Shown: positions 20,788-30,472, counted from the stretch's first letter. The stretch: DNA of 64,000 nucleotides from Ethanoligenens harbinense YUAN-3 (GCF_000178115.2 NC_014828.1:1767310-1831309); one strand, 5' to 3'. The notes: generated by a model not told the origin, from the sequence alone. A program made the numbers and translations.

Positions 20788-22077
20788 TCACTCCGCCTCC
20801 TTCTCGCCCGCAAGCAGGTAGACCGTGTCCAGCGCAATGCCGGACGCAGCGCGCACCACATCCTCTTTGGAAAGCGCGGCGATAGCCGCGGCCACCTGCT
20901 CCGGCGTGCGGACACGGCCCGCCAGCGCCTGCGCCAGGTACCACATGGCAACACCTTCCAAAGAATCGTTGACTTCTTTATAGGAATTCTGCAGACTGAG
21001 CACCGCAAAACGCAGATCGTCATCCGAAAACGCGCCGGCTTTGAGCGCGTCGAGCTGCTTAAGAATCTCCACGCGCGCTTTTTCGGCGTTCTGCTCCTCC
21101 ACGCCGGATTCGACGAACACCAGACCCTTGTGCCGCTCATACCGCGCGTAGCAGTAATAACACAGGCTCAGTTTTTCTCGCACGTTCAAAAACAGCAGCG
21201 CGTGGGGCGAGCCGCCCAGCACCGTGCAGGCAAGCTGCGCGGCGTCGGTGTCGGCGTCCGGCAGGGCCACGCCCGCGCGGAAGCCCAACCCCAACTTGGC
21301 CTGCGTGACCGGAAGGCGCTCCACCGTTTCGTGCACCGGGCCGTGCGGCATGCGCAGCACCCGTGTTTCGCAGACAAGCGGCTGATCGCGCAGCACCTTG
21401 CGGAACGCTTCGGTGAACCGTTCGCACACGCCCTCCGCATTGCCCGCGCCCACAAAAACCACTTCAGCCCGGGCGCGGGTGAGCATTGACCGCCACGCGC
21501 ACACCAACGCCTCGGGCGTAATGGCTTCCACCGCTTCCACGCTGCCGTATTCGTTCACACCGAACGCCTCGCCGCGGCACATCTCCTCACGCAGGCGGTA
21601 GCCGGCGTATGCGCGCTTGTCGTTGAGCTTGGAGCGGATGATGTCGATCAGGTTGTGCTTTTCGATCTCCACATCCGTTGCGCGGAACGCCGCGTTTTCA
21701 AACACGGGGTCGAACACCACGCTGCGCAGCAACGCCGCCCCCTCCCGGAGCAACGCCTCCTGCCCGAGCGCATAGCGGTCGCCCAGCACCTCGATATACA
21801 GCGTGACGATCTGCATCTCGCCACGCTTGGAGATATCCCAGTCCATCTGGGCGCCGTAAAGTTCCGCCAGCCTCTCGTTGAGCGCCGTCATGTCCGGATG
21901 ATCGCGACAGCCCCGCCGCAGCACCATCGGCAACAGCGCATGGAGCGAAGCCGTTTCCACCCGCAACGGCAGGATGAAACTCAAGGAGATATGGTTGTAT
22001 TTGAATTTGTCCTCATGCACCGAGGTGAAATAGACGCCCTCTTTCAGTGGCTTTCGATGAACCTTTTCCGTAGACAC
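20788..22077 (-). CDS. M16 family peptidase homologue lacking the zinc motif (YmfF-like)
   Basis: 429 residues with the two-lobed M16 fold pattern (PMVLRRGCRDHPD, FDPVFENAAF, VFVGAGNAEGV, GGSPHALLFLNVREKLSLCYYC). At the place of HXXEH there is no such motif, so it should be the non-catalytic partner of the next gene, forming a chamber. Start GTG 22077 is unusually close to GGAGGTG. A 24-bp palindrome sits just upstream in the leader. Confidence 0.87.
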   Translation of the reverse strand: MSTEKVHRKPLKEGVYFTSVHEDKFKYNHISLSFILPLRVETASLHALLPMVLRRGCRDHPDMTALNERLAELYGAQMDWDISKRGEMQIVTLYIEVLGDRYALGQEALLREGAALLRSVVFDPVFENAAFRATDVEIEKHNLIDIIRSKLNDKRAYAGYRLREEMCRGEAFGVNEYGSVEAVEAITPEALVCAWRSMLTRARAEVVFVGAGNAEGVCERFTEAFRKVLRDQPLVCETRVLRMPHGPVHETVERLPVTQAKLGLGFRAGVALPDADTDAAQLACTVLGGSPHALLFLNVREKLSLCYYCYARYERHKGLVFVESGVEEQNAEKARVEILKQLDALKAGAFSDDDLRFAVLSLQNSYKEVNDSLEGVAMWYLAQALAGRVRTPEQVAAAIAALSKEDVVRAASGIALDTVYLLAGEKEAE

Positions 22078-22093
22078 GCACCTCCGTCATTTG

Positions 22094-22117
22094 CAGGCAG
22101 GCCGCGCGGCCTGCCTG
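22094..22117 (-). other. 24-bp perfect palindrome in the ymfF-like leader
   Basis: CAGGCAGGCCGC and its exact complement form a 12-bp arm hairpin, preceded by A6 and followed 8 nt later by the ribosome site on the minus strand. On the plus strand it is followed by T6 and would be a terminator, but nothing obvious is transcribed into it that way. A TATAAT at 22144-22139 is the likely -10 for the minus-strand operon; its -35 is poor. Confidence 0.6.
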
Positions 22118-22306
22118 TTTTTTCCGATAAACATCTTTATTATAACACACGGAGGGTAAAATAACTACATCCGTACCCGCCCGAACGGAAAAGCAAGCCG
22201 CACACCGCCCGCATCCGGCACTCCCGCCTGAACAGAAAAGCGGAACGCGCCCACTTCTGGCTGCGCGCCCGCGATTTCGGTGCATTTTTCTGAACAAAGC
22301 GCGCCG

Positions 22307-22335
22307 TTGACAAGCGCAAGCAAAACCGATATGAT
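22307..22335 (+). promoter_or_regulatory. promoter of obg-mrnC-yitT
   Basis: TTGACA (22307-22312), 17-nt spacer, TATGAT (22330-22335), about 75 nt before the obg ribosome site. Confidence 0.85.
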
Positions 22336-22415
22336 GAAAGGTGTCAAATTTTGCATGGAATCCGTAAAGGATATCGGATAGAAACACCCGCTTTGCGCGG
22401 GAAAACGGAGGCATT

Positions 22416-23684
22416 ATGTTCGTCGATACAGCAAAAATCCTGCTCAAAGCAGGCAACGGCGGAAACGGCTGCGTGTCGTTCCGGCGGGAAAAATACGTGG
22501 CGGCCGGCGGACCGGACGGCGGCGACGGCGGCAAGGGCGGCGACATCCTTTTTGAGGTAGACGACAACCTCTCCACCCTGTCGGATTTCCGCTATCGGCG
22601 CAAATACGCGGCCGAAAACGGCGAAAGCGGCAAGCCGAAAAAGAGCTTCGGGCGGCGCGGCAAGCCGCTTGTCATCAAAGTGCCGCGCGGAACGCTCATC
22701 AAAGACGAGGCCACCGGCAAGCTGCTGCATGATATGTCGGATGACAAACCGTATGTCGCCGTGCAGGGCGGCAAGGGCGGCTGGGGCAACTGCCACTTTG
22801 CCACGCCCACCCGCCAGGTGCCGCGTTTTGCCAAAAGCGGCGTGCCTGGTGAAGAACGCGAGGTGCGTCTGGAACTCAAGCTGCTGGCGGACGTCGGTCT
22901 GCTCGGTTTTCCCAACGTCGGCAAATCCACGCTGCTCTCAACGGTGAGCGAAGCGAAGCCCGTCATCGGCAACTACCCGTTCACCACACTCTCTCCGGTG
23001 CTGGGCGTGGTGCGCATGGGCGAAAGCTCGTTCGTGATGGCGGACATTCCCGGCCTGATTGAGGGTGCGAGCGCAGGCGTGGGGCTGGGGCACGATTTCC
23101 TGCGCCATGTGGAGCGCTGCCGCCTGCTGGTGCATGTGGTGGACGTTTCCGGCAGCGAGGGGCGCGACCCCGTGCAGGATTTTGAAACCATCAACGCCGA
23201 GCTGGCGGGCTACAGCCCTGAGTTGGCCGAGCGCCCACAAATCGTGGCGGCCAATAAATGCGACATTGCCGACGAAGAAGCCGTGGCGCATTTCCGCCGC
23301 TACATTGAGCAAAAAGGGCTGGTGTTCTTCCCCATCTCGGCCGCCACCAAAGACGGAGTGGCCCCTCTGCTGCAGGCCGTGGCCGCCAAACTGGCCGCGC
23401 TGCCGCCCATCAAAACGTTCGCGGCCGAAGAGCTGCCGAAAGAAGATTACGAGCAGAAGGCCGACCGGGAGATCACCGTCACCGAGCACGACGGCGTTTA
23501 TTTCGTGGAGGGCAAATGGCTGCTTAACGTCATTGGCTCGGTCAATTTCGACGATTATGAATCGCTCCAGTATTTCCAGCGCGTGCTGCGCAACAGCGGC
23601 GTGATCGACAAATTGGTGGAAGCGGGCATTGAAGAAGGCGACACCGTGAGCATCTACGACGTGGAGTTCGATTATGTTGGCTGA
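22416..23684 (+). CDS. obg: GTPase Obg/CgtA
   Basis: Essential ribosome-assembly and stress GTPase. The Gly-rich Obg fold (1-157, FRREKYVAAGGPDGGDGG), the G domain with GFPNVGKST, the FTT switch, DIPGLIEGA, NKCD and ISA, and the C-terminal OCT domain (about 345-422, YFVEGKWL) are all present, as in Gram-positive Obg. CGGAGG lies 5 nt before the ATG. The 3' end overlaps mrnC by 11 nt. Confidence 0.97.
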   Translation: MFVDTAKILLKAGNGGNGCVSFRREKYVAAGGPDGGDGGKGGDILFEVDDNLSTLSDFRYRRKYAAENGESGKPKKSFGRRGKPLVIKVPRGTLIKDEATGKLLHDMSDDKPYVAVQGGKGGWGNCHFATPTRQVPRFAKSGVPGEEREVRLELKLLADVGLLGFPNVGKSTLLSTVSEAKPVIGNYPFTTLSPVLGVVRMGESSFVMADIPGLIEGASAGVGLGHDFLRHVERCRLLVHVVDVSGSEGRDPVQDFETINAELAGYSPELAERPQIVAANKCDIADEEAVAHFRRYIEQKGLVFFPISAATKDGVAPLLQAVAAKLAALPPIKTFAAEELPKEDYEQKADREITVTEHDGVYFVEGKWLLNVIGSVNFDDYESLQYFQRVLRNSGVIDKLVEAGIEEGDTVSIYDVEFDYVG

Positions 23685-24102
23685 CCTGTTTGACACGCCG
23701 CTCTCCCCCACCCATGCGGCGCAGTTCAGCCCGCTCGCCCTTGCCTTCATCGGCGACGCGGTCTATGAACTGCTGGCCAGAGGGCAGGTGCTTGCCGGCG
23801 GCAGCGCGCCGGTGGGCAAGCTTCACCACCGCACGGTGGGCTTCGTGCGTGCGGACGCACAGGCACAGGCGGCGCACGTTTTGCTGCCGCTGCTGGATGA
23901 AGCGGAAATCGCCGTGCTGCGGCGGGGGCGCAACGCCAACACCGCCCATGTGGCCAAGCACGCCGACCCCATCGACTACCGCTACGCCACGGGGCTGGAA
24001 GCATTGTTCGGCTACCTCTATCTCACCGGCCGCACCGACAGGCTGCGGCAGTTGTTTGCGCTTATTATAAAGGAAAAAGAAGCGGCTGCCGGGACAACCT
24101 GA
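23674..24102 (+). CDS. mrnC: Mini-ribonuclease III MrnC
   Basis: 142 residues; RNase III catalytic-type domain without a dsRNA-binding domain. Matures 23S rRNA in Gram-positive bacteria. Seen: LALAFIGDAVYELLAR (with the Asp), KLHHRTVGFVRADAQA, RRGRNANTAHVAKHAD, and YRYATGLEALFGYLYL with the second acidic site. It overlaps obg by 11 nt. Confidence 0.93.
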   Translation: MLADLFDTPLSPTHAAQFSPLALAFIGDAVYELLARGQVLAGGSAPVGKLHHRTVGFVRADAQAQAAHVLLPLLDEAEIAVLRRGRNANTAHVAKHADPIDYRYATGLEALFGYLYLTGRTDRLRQLFALIIKEKEAAAGTT

Positions 24103-24151
24103 ACCCCGCACGGAACAGCCGCGCCTCATTTTGCGGTTTTGGAGGGGTATT

Positions 24152-25048
24152 ATGAACAGCGGAAAATCCATGAACGTGGCGGGCAGGTTCCCGCTGCGCG
24201 AACTGGTCAAGGACGGGGTGTTTTTCACCGTTGGCACGTTTCTTTACTCCATCGGCGTATCGGTCTTCACCGTGCCCAACCGCATCGCGCCCGGCGGTGT
24301 GACGGGCCTGTCCACCATCCTGCATTATCTCATCCATACGTCCGTCGGTACGATGATCCTGGTGCTGAACATCCCCCTGTTCATCCTGGCGTTCCGTTTC
24401 CTTGGCAAACGGTTCGTAATGAAGACCGTGTTCTGCACCGTACTGGTATCGGTCTTCACCGACATCCTCAGCCTGCCGTTCGTACCCAAATATACGGACA
24501 ACCCCATTCTCGCTGCGCTGTATGGCGGCGTGCTTTCGGGCGCAGGGTTGGGCATGGTCTTCCTGCGCGGCGGCACCAGCGGCGGCTCCGATGTGCTCAG
24601 CCGCCTGCTGCGCCTGAAATGGCCGTATGTGCCGATGGGCCGGATGCTGCTCACCATTGATTTCTGCGTGATCTCGCTTTCCGCCTTGGTATTCTGGAAC
24701 GTGAATGTTGCGTTGTATGCCATCGTGGTGGAATTTACCTCCTCACGCGTGATCGACAGCCTCCTCTACGGAGCGGACAACGGCCGTATGGCTCTCATCA
24801 TCTCCGACCAGTATCGGGAGATCGCGGCGGCGATACGCACCGACCTCAACCGGGGCGTCACCTTGTTCAAAGGGCAGGGCTCCTACACCGGCAGGGAACA
24901 CGAGATCATCCTGTGCGCCGTGCGGAGAACACAGGCGGCCAAACTGCGTGTGCTGGTGCGCCGCATCGATCCCAAAGCGTTCGTCATCCTGTGCAGCGCC
25001 GACGAAGTATTGGGGCAGGGTTTCAAGCCGCTCAGGCAGGCAGACTAG
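24152..25048 (+). CDS. YitT family membrane protein with DUF2179 domain
   Basis: 298 residues: five or so membrane helices (about 18-185, including FTVGTFLYSIGVSVFTVPN and a GGTSGGSDVLSR loop) followed by a soluble C-terminal DUF2179 domain (about 200-290). Function is unknown for the family; it is widespread in Firmicutes. Start ATG 24152 follows GGAGGGG by 4 nt. Last gene of the obg unit before a strong terminator. Confidence 0.88.
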   Translation: MNSGKSMNVAGRFPLRELVKDGVFFTVGTFLYSIGVSVFTVPNRIAPGGVTGLSTILHYLIHTSVGTMILVLNIPLFILAFRFLGKRFVMKTVFCTVLVSVFTDILSLPFVPKYTDNPILAALYGGVLSGAGLGMVFLRGGTSGGSDVLSRLLRLKWPYVPMGRMLLTIDFCVISLSALVFWNVNVALYAIVVEFTSSRVIDSLLYGADNGRMALIISDQYREIAAAIRTDLNRGVTLFKGQGSYTGREHEIILCAVRRTQAAKLRVLVRRIDPKAFVILCSADEVLGQGFKPLRQAD

Positions 25049-25071
25049 CGCCCCCGCAGACCGTAAACAAA

Positions 25072-25114
25072 AGAAGCCCGCGTCATCCGGTTTTTCCGGA
25101 TGACGCGGGCTTCT
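25072..25114. terminator. bidirectional terminator between yitT and pflA
   Basis: A 19-bp perfect stem (AGAAGCCCGCG... paired with its complement) with a T5 loop separates convergent genes. No long T-run follows on either strand, but the stem is very stable. Confidence 0.75.
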
Positions 25115-25170
25115 GCTTTATCCGCCAGGTGCAGAAACGCACGGCGGCCTATCCTGCATATGGGATAGGG

Positions 25171-25947
25171 TCAATGCGCGCCCGTAGGGATGTGTTCTTC
25201 CTCAAGCACGCGATACAGCGCCCGGATGGTCTGCTCCGGGCAGGGCGGATATCCCTGCAACGGGAACGGGATGCCCAGCGCGTCGTATTTGGTCTGGCAA
25301 AGTATCTGGAACGGCAGCAACTCAAGCCTTTCCAGATTGGGGAACTGCCGCGCAAGCGCGGCCAGCGCGCGGATATGCGTTTCCCCATCGGTGAGGCCCG
25401 GCACCACCACATGCCGGAGCCACAGCGGCACGCCCAGCTCCGCGGTCTGCCGCAGAAACGCGAGGACCGCCCGCAGGCTGCCGCCGCAATAACGCGCATA
25501 CGCCTCTTCGGTGGTGAATTTCAGATCGCAGAGTACCAAAGAGGTGTGGGCGAGTACGGCGCGCGCGCCGGCCGGGTCGCCGACACCGGAGGTATCAAGC
25601 GCCGTGTGGACACCCGCTTCCCGCAGGAGGCTGAACAGCCCCGCCACAAAACGCCACTGCAGCAGCGGCTCGCCGCCCGATACGGTGACGCCGCCGGTTT
25701 TGCCGAAATAGGGGCGGTAACGCAGAATCTTTTCAAAGAGCGCCTGCGCCGTCGTTTCCTCGCCGCCGTCCGCAAGCCAGGTGTCCGGGTTATGGCAATA
25801 GGCGCAGCGCAGCGGACAGCCCTGCATGAAGACCACCGCGCGCAGGCCGGGGCCGTCTACCGCGCCGAGGCTCTGGAACGAGTGGACGCGCCCGGTGATG
25901 CCCGTTCCCCGCCCTGCTTCCGCCGTATTGATCGGTGTGCCGTCCAT
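25171..25947 (-). CDS. pflA: pyruvate formate-lyase activating enzyme
   Basis: Radical SAM enzyme that makes the glycyl radical on PflB. CPLRCAYCHNPDTW supplies CX3CX2C; GGVTVSGGEP and LDTSG follow. I start at ATG 25947 (MDGTPINTAEAG), with AAAGGGG 8 nt upstream; the longer frame to 26010 runs into pflB. 258 residues. It follows pflB by 31 nt and shares its riboswitch-controlled promoter. Confidence 0.95.
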   Translation of the reverse strand: MDGTPINTAEAGRGTGITGRVHSFQSLGAVDGPGLRAVVFMQGCPLRCAYCHNPDTWLADGGEETTAQALFEKILRYRPYFGKTGGVTVSGGEPLLQWRFVAGLFSLLREAGVHTALDTSGVGDPAGARAVLAHTSLVLCDLKFTTEEAYARYCGGSLRAVLAFLRQTAELGVPLWLRHVVVPGLTDGETHIRALAALARQFPNLERLELLPFQILCQTKYDALGIPFPLQGYPPCPEQTIRALYRVLEEEHIPTGAH

Positions 25948-25978
25948 ATCCAACGCCCCTTTCTGCCGCGCGTCGGGT

Positions 25979-28228
25979 TTACGCGTGTACCGGCACCGCC
26001 AGCGCTTCATGGAACGTGCGGGAAATCACTTCGCGCTGCTGCTCTTTGGAAAGCTTGTGAAAATGCACGGCATACCCCGAAACGCGGATGGTCAGGTTGG
26101 GATATTTTTCGGGGTGCTCATACGCGTCCACCAGCATCTCACGGTTGAGCACGTTCACGTTGAGATGGTGCGCTTTCTGGACAAAATACCCGTCGAGGAG
26201 CGCCACCAGATTGCTGTAGCGTTCTTCCGGCTCATGCCCCAGCGCCTGCGGCACGATGGAGAACGTGTTGGAAATGCCGTCCTTGCAGACGTCGTAGGAA
26301 AGCTTAGCTACCGAGTTGAGCGAAGCGAGCGCGCCGTTTTTGTCGCGGTTGTGCATGGGGTTGGCGCCGGGCGCGAACGGTTCGCCGGCTTTGCGTCCGT
26401 CCGGCGTGGAGCCGGTCTTTTTGCCGTACATCACGTTGGAGGTGATGGTGAGGATGGAAAGCGTGTGCTCCGCACCGCGGTAGGCCGGCGTCTGTTTGAG
26501 CGCATCAAAGAACAGGCGCACCTGCTCCTGCGCGATACTGTCCACGCGGTCGTCGTCGTTGCCGTAGGCCGGATATGCGCCCTCGGTCTCGAAATCCTTG
26601 ATGAGCCCGCTTTCGTCGCGGATGCAGCGCACGCGCGCATATTTGATGGCCGAAAGCGAATCCGTCAGCACCGAGAGCCCCGCGATGCCGAACGCCATAA
26701 AACGGTGGACATCCGTGTCGTGCATCGCCATCTGTACGGCTTCGTAGGCGTACTTATCATGCATATAGTGGATGATGTTCATGGCGCTGACATAGGTGTG
26801 CGCAAGCCACGGACGGTAGAAATCCATCAATTCCAACACCTTGTCGTAGTCGAGGTAGTCCCCCTGATACGGCGCGTGCACGGGCCCGGCCTGGATGCCG
26901 TAGCGCTCGTCCCGCCCGCCGTTGAGACTCATCAGCAGCAGCTTGGCCAGGTTGGCGCGCGCACCGAAGAACTGCATGTCCTTCCCCACCCGCATGGCCG
27001 ACACGCAGCACGCGATGGCGTAGTCATCGCCGAATTTGGGGCGCATCACATCGTCGTTCTCATACTGGATGGCGTCGGTGTCGCAGGACACCTTGGCCGT
27101 GTAGCGCTTGAACGCCGCCGGCAGGTTCTCCGACCACAGCACTGTGAGATTCGGCTCGGGCGAGGAACCGAGGTTATACAGCGTGTGCAGCATGCGGTAC
27201 GAGCTTTTGGTGACGAGCGTACGGCCGTCTTCTCCCATGCCGCCCACCGACTCAGTGATCCACATCGGGTCGCCGCCGAACAGCTCATTGTATTCCGGCG
27301 TGCGGAGGTGCCGGGCCAACCGCAGCTTCACCACAAAGTCGTCCATGATTTCCTGCGCCTGTTCCTCGGTGAGCACGCCGTCGCGCAGGTCACGTTCAAA
27401 ATAGATGTCCAAAAACGTGCTGGTGCGCCCCAGGCTCATGGCCGCGCCGTTCTGCTCCTTGATGGACGCGAGATAGCCGAAATACAGCCACTGCACAGCT
27501 TCTTTGGCGTTTTGCGCCGGGCCGGAAATATTGCAGCCGTACTGGGCGGCCATCTCCTTGAGCGCGCCCAGCGCCGCGATCTGTTTGGCCAGTTCCTCAA
27601 GATCGCGGATGTTGTCTTCGCCCATGCCGCGCTCGCCCATCTGCTTTTTGTCCGCCTTTTTGACTTCGATGAGGCGGTCCACGCCGTAGAGCGCCACCCG
27701 GCGGTAATCCCCGATGATACGCCCGCGGCCGTAGGCATCCGGCAGGCCGGTGATGATGCCGCAGTGCCGGGCCGTGCGGATTTCGTCGGTGTAGGCGTGG
27801 AACACACCGTCGTTATGAGTAGTACGGTAGCGGAATTCCTCCTCCACCTTCTGCGAAAGCTGGTAGCCGTACGCCTTGCAGGCTTCGCGCGTCATGCGCA
27901 AGCCGCCGAACGGGTTGACACCGCGGCGCAGCGGTTTGTCCGTTTGCAGGCCCACGATAATGTCCTTCTCTTTGTCCAGATAGCCGGGCGCATAGGCCGT
28001 CGGCGTGGTGACGGTCTCGGTATCCACGTCCAGCACGCCGCCCGCGGCCTGCTCTTTTGCCAGCAAGTCGTTGAGCTGGCGCACCACTTCCTGCGTGCGG
28101 GCCGTCGGCCCGGCCAAAAAAGACTCGTCCCCGGTATACGGGGTGTAGTTCTGCTGGATGAAATCGCGCACGTCCACGGCGTCCTGCCAGTTTCCGCCGC
28201 AAAACCCTTCCCATGCCTGTCTGCTCAT
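25979..28228 (-). CDS. pflB: formate C-acetyltransferase (pyruvate formate-lyase)
   Basis: Glycyl radical enzyme converting pyruvate and CoA to acetyl-CoA and formate under anaerobic conditions. The adjacent active-site Cys pair is in [10 protein letters not shown] (about residue 415), and the radical Gly is in RVSGYAVHF near the C-terminus. I prefer ATG 28228 (MSRQAWEGF), 8 nt after GGAGG, over ATG 28243, which contains that site inside its own codons; this gives 749 residues. It is first of pflBA. Formate links it to purine and folate metabolism, in keeping with the ZTP riboswitch in its leader. Confidence 0.97.
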   Translation of the reverse strand: MSRQAWEGFCGGNWQDAVDVRDFIQQNYTPYTGDESFLAGPTARTQEVVRQLNDLLAKEQAAGGVLDVDTETVTTPTAYAPGYLDKEKDIIVGLQTDKPLRRGVNPFGGLRMTREACKAYGYQLSQKVEEEFRYRTTHNDGVFHAYTDEIRTARHCGIITGLPDAYGRGRIIGDYRRVALYGVDRLIEVKKADKKQMGERGMGEDNIRDLEELAKQIAALGALKEMAAQYGCNISGPAQNAKEAVQWLYFGYLASIKEQNGAAMSLGRTSTFLDIYFERDLRDGVLTEEQAQEIMDDFVVKLRLARHLRTPEYNELFGGDPMWITESVGGMGEDGRTLVTKSSYRMLHTLYNLGSSPEPNLTVLWSENLPAAFKRYTAKVSCDTDAIQYENDDVMRPKFGDDYAIACCVSAMRVGKDMQFFGARANLAKLLLMSLNGGRDERYGIQAGPVHAPYQGDYLDYDKVLELMDFYRPWLAHTYVSAMNIIHYMHDKYAYEAVQMAMHDTDVHRFMAFGIAGLSVLTDSLSAIKYARVRCIRDESGLIKDFETEGAYPAYGNDDDRVDSIAQEQVRLFFDALKQTPAYRGAEHTLSILTITSNVMYGKKTGSTPDGRKAGEPFAPGANPMHNRDKNGALASLNSVAKLSYDVCKDGISNTFSIVPQALGHEPEERYSNLVALLDGYFVQKAHHLNVNVLNREMLVDAYEHPEKYPNLTIRVSGYAVHFHKLSKEQQREVISRTFHEALAVPVHA

Positions 28229-28270
28229 CTGCATTTCCTCCATAGCGGCCTTTCACCGGCCTGCAAAGAC

Positions 28271-28306
28271 AAAAGGGCAGCATTCGGTCATAACCAAATG
28301 CTGCCC
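28271..28306 (-). terminator. riboswitch-controlled terminator before pflB
   Basis: GGGCAGCATTTGG pairs with CCGAATGCTGCCC (one internal mismatch allowed by G-U) and runs into TTTTGTCTTT. Its 5' arm GGGC overlaps the conserved 3' end of the aptamer, so ligand binding should prevent it from forming. Confidence 0.85.
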
Positions 28307-28380
28307 AGACGGTCGGCAATTTCAGCAGGCTTTTACTCCCTTGTGGTGTGCTCCACAATTCCGTCAGTCATAAGAGCCTG
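28303..28380 (-). ncRNA. ZTP (pfl motif) riboswitch
   Basis: Minus-strand leader with the pfl-motif hallmarks: P1 stem CAGGC/GCCTG (28380-28376 with 28330-28326), ATGACTGACGG, an internal GTGG/CCAC hairpin followed by GGGAG, and the 3' element CCGTCTGGGC. GACGG and CCGTC keep the expected pairing with a changed base pair relative to the common GGCG/CGCC. The class senses ZTP/ZMP, a sign of 10-formyl-tetrahydrofolate shortage, and turns on genes for one-carbon supply; pfl genes are classic targets. Confidence 0.88.
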
Positions 28381-28397
28381 ATTCAATTTCTGTCCCT

Positions 28398-28427
28398 ATT
28401 GTACTATACCTTTTTGGGGGTTGTCAA
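28398..28427 (-). promoter_or_regulatory. promoter of pflBA
   Basis: Minus strand TTGACA (28427-28422), 18-nt spacer, TACAAT (28403-28398), leading directly into the ZTP aptamer. Confidence 0.8.
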
Positions 28428-28471
28428 GCCAAAATATTTAAAATGAATACAATTTTTGAGCGTGCGGGACT

Positions 28472-29605
28472 TCAGCCGATCTTGTCTTCCATCAACTGCG
28501 CGTAGCGGTCAAAGAGCTGCTCAAACACACACTCCCACGAGCGGCTCTTGGCGGTTTGCAGCGCGCGGTCGCGCATGGCCAGGCGCAGGTGGGGAGAATT
28601 CAAAAACTGCTTCATGGCGTCTGTAAAAGCGGCGCTGTCGCGCGGCGGCACGATCAGGCCATCCTGTCCGTGCGTGACAATCTCCACCACACCGCCCGCA
28701 TTCGGCACAATAGCGGGCAGCCCGGAGCACATGCCCTCAAGCACCACATTGCCGAATGTCTCGGTCGTGGAAGGAAAAACAAACACATCGGAGGACGCAT
28801 AGGCCACCGAAAGGTCTTCCCCTTTCAGGAAACCGGTGAAATGCGCCAGCTTGCCGAGCTTCTGCTTTACCTCTTGCAGAGAAGGCCCGTCGCCCACGAT
28901 GGCGAACGCCGCGTGGTCGCCGTAGGCGGCCTTGATCGCACGGATGCTCTCCATCAGGATATCGAGGTCTTTTTCGGGCGAGATACGGCCCACATATGTA
29001 AAGAGCAGGGCGCCATCCTTCGCGCCCGCTTTTTTGCGAAACGATTCGCTGCGGAAACCGGGGTTAAAGCGGTTGCCGTCCACGCCGCGGCGCATAATGT
29101 CCACCCGGCGGATGTCTTTCTGGAACAGGTATTCCTTCGTGCGCTCGGAGGGGCAGAACGTCAGCTCGCAGCTGTTATGGAACCAGTTGAGGTAAGTCTC
29201 CAGAATAGGGCTGACGATGTCCATGTTGTAGTAATGCAGATAGGAATTGAAGTTGCTGGTATAGGAAGAAACGATGGGAATGTTTTTCTTTTTCGCATAG
29301 CGCATGGCCGCCAGCGAAATGCCGAACTCACTGTAGGCGTGAATGACATCGGGCTTGAATTCGTCCAGGATCTTCTCCGCCTTGAAGACCGGTGGGATGA
29401 CGATGCGGCACTCTTTATAGAAAAGCAGCGGAAACGATAAAAACCGGTACACATTTTTATCCTGTTTCTGCGGGCCGGGATATTCCGGCACCAGAAAAAC
29501 AGTTTCAATGTTGTTTTTCATCGCGTAGAGCTGCAGTTTTTCCAGCGTGGTGGATACGCCGTTGATCTGGGGGGCAAACGTATCACAAAAGTAAGCGACT
29601 TTCAT
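28472..29605 (-). CDS. GT4 family glycosyltransferase
   Basis: 377-residue GT-B fold enzyme: N-terminal VAYFCDTFAPQINGVSTT and HAYSEFGISL, C-terminal donor site with YVGRISPEKDLDIL, FVFPSTTETFGNVVLEGMCSGLP and GLIVPP. The pattern resembles glycolipid mannosyl/glucosyl transferases (MgtA and PimB-like), but the sugar is unknown. ATG 29605 follows GGAGGAG; the upstream gene's 3' end overlaps by 23 nt, suggesting coupling. Confidence 0.88.
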   Translation of the reverse strand: MKVAYFCDTFAPQINGVSTTLEKLQLYAMKNNIETVFLVPEYPGPQKQDKNVYRFLSFPLLFYKECRIVIPPVFKAEKILDEFKPDVIHAYSEFGISLAAMRYAKKKNIPIVSSYTSNFNSYLHYYNMDIVSPILETYLNWFHNSCELTFCPSERTKEYLFQKDIRRVDIMRRGVDGNRFNPGFRSESFRKKAGAKDGALLFTYVGRISPEKDLDILMESIRAIKAAYGDHAAFAIVGDGPSLQEVKQKLGKLAHFTGFLKGEDLSVAYASSDVFVFPSTTETFGNVVLEGMCSGLPAIVPNAGGVVEIVTHGQDGLIVPPRDSAAFTDAMKQFLNSPHLRLAMRDRALQTAKSRSWECVFEQLFDRYAQLMEDKIG

Positions 29606-30218
29606 TCCAATTCTCCTCCAGTCTGTGGAAAACATACAGGTTCTTCGCATGATAAAGCCGTGCCGCCTCCGTGCAGATGGCCTTGCGCAGCAGCAGCATG
29701 GTCATGGCCGTGGAGACCCGCAGCGCATAAAAAACATCCGCGCAGCCGCCCGGAGGGGTCTTCTGCTGCTCCCGCAGGCTGCGTTTCAAAAACAGACGGA
29801 AGGTATCCGGCGTATCCGCCATCTCCGGCATCTCTTCGCCGAACCGCGCGGCGCCCTTGCCAAACGCGAAGAGCATCTGCCACTCGTACCAGTGATGCTG
29901 CTTCATGTCGCCGCAAAACCGCTTGGTGTGCACATAGCAGCAAAAATCGGACAGATAGTGCGTGACGACGCCGATGTCTTTTGCAAACGCAAACGAATCC
30001 AGAGACTTTTCTTCCTCTCTGTCGTACAACGCCGTGGCGCGTCCAAGCACAAAGTCCATTGATACATCCGAAAAATGCGGATGGACGTTATACTTTGCAG
30101 ACAGATCCGGCAGGATATTTCCGAGCAAAAAGCCGCTCCAGCTCAGCCTGACCCCGATCTGCTCGCGGACGGCCGCATGGATACGCCGCGCAAACAGCAG
30201 GTGCACCAAAACATTCAT
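29583..30218 (-). CDS. zinc-dependent phospholipase C-like protein
   Basis: 211 residues starting MNVLVHLLFARRI. GNILPDLSAKYNVHPHF and IGVVTHYLSDFCCYVHTKRF give the His/Asp pattern of the zinc-dependent phospholipase C/S1-P1 nuclease-like family common in Clostridia. No signal peptide is visible, so it is probably cytoplasmic and its substrate is unknown. I choose ATG 30218, close to GGTGG; the frame continues to 30269 without support. It is cotranscribed with the glycosyltransferase. Confidence 0.7.
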   Translation of the reverse strand: MNVLVHLLFARRIHAAVREQIGVRLSWSGFLLGNILPDLSAKYNVHPHFSDVSMDFVLGRATALYDREEEKSLDSFAFAKDIGVVTHYLSDFCCYVHTKRFCGDMKQHHWYEWQMLFAFGKGAARFGEEMPEMADTPDTFRLFLKRSLREQQKTPPGGCADVFYALRVSTAMTMLLLRKAICTEAARLYHAKNLYVFHRLEENWNESRLLL

Positions 30219-30429
30219 GAAACCACCCCACCGTTTATTATACGAAAGAACATTTTTTGCGAACATCAAAAATGTGTCAAGTTTGTGTAAGCGCGTGTCA
30301 ATTTTCTGTAATATCCGTGTAGAGACCGGCCGAACCCGGGCAAAACGGCAGAAAAGGAGCCGGGTGACCGGACAGGCCCTTCCGCGGCCATGCGCTCTTC
30401 ACATCGATCCGCCGTATTCGGCCACACGG

Positions 30430-30472
30430 AAAAAAAGACCCCCGGCAAGCCATATCCGCAATGCCGGAGGTC
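30430..30472 (-). terminator. terminator of the DUF3794 gene
   Basis: Minus strand GACC-TCCGGCA pairs with TGCCGG-GGGTC around a loop of about 14 nt, followed by T7. It lies 43 nt past the stop. Confidence 0.8.

Noticed and set aside
19787-21140. 546-codon version of the second M16 peptidase
   Set aside because: The extra N-terminal 118 codons are an out-of-frame reading of the partner gene; ATG 20786 has an ideal ribosome site.
25826-28381. 851-codon open frame opposite pflB
   Set aside because: Antisense shadow; low-complexity Arg/His/Val-rich translation.
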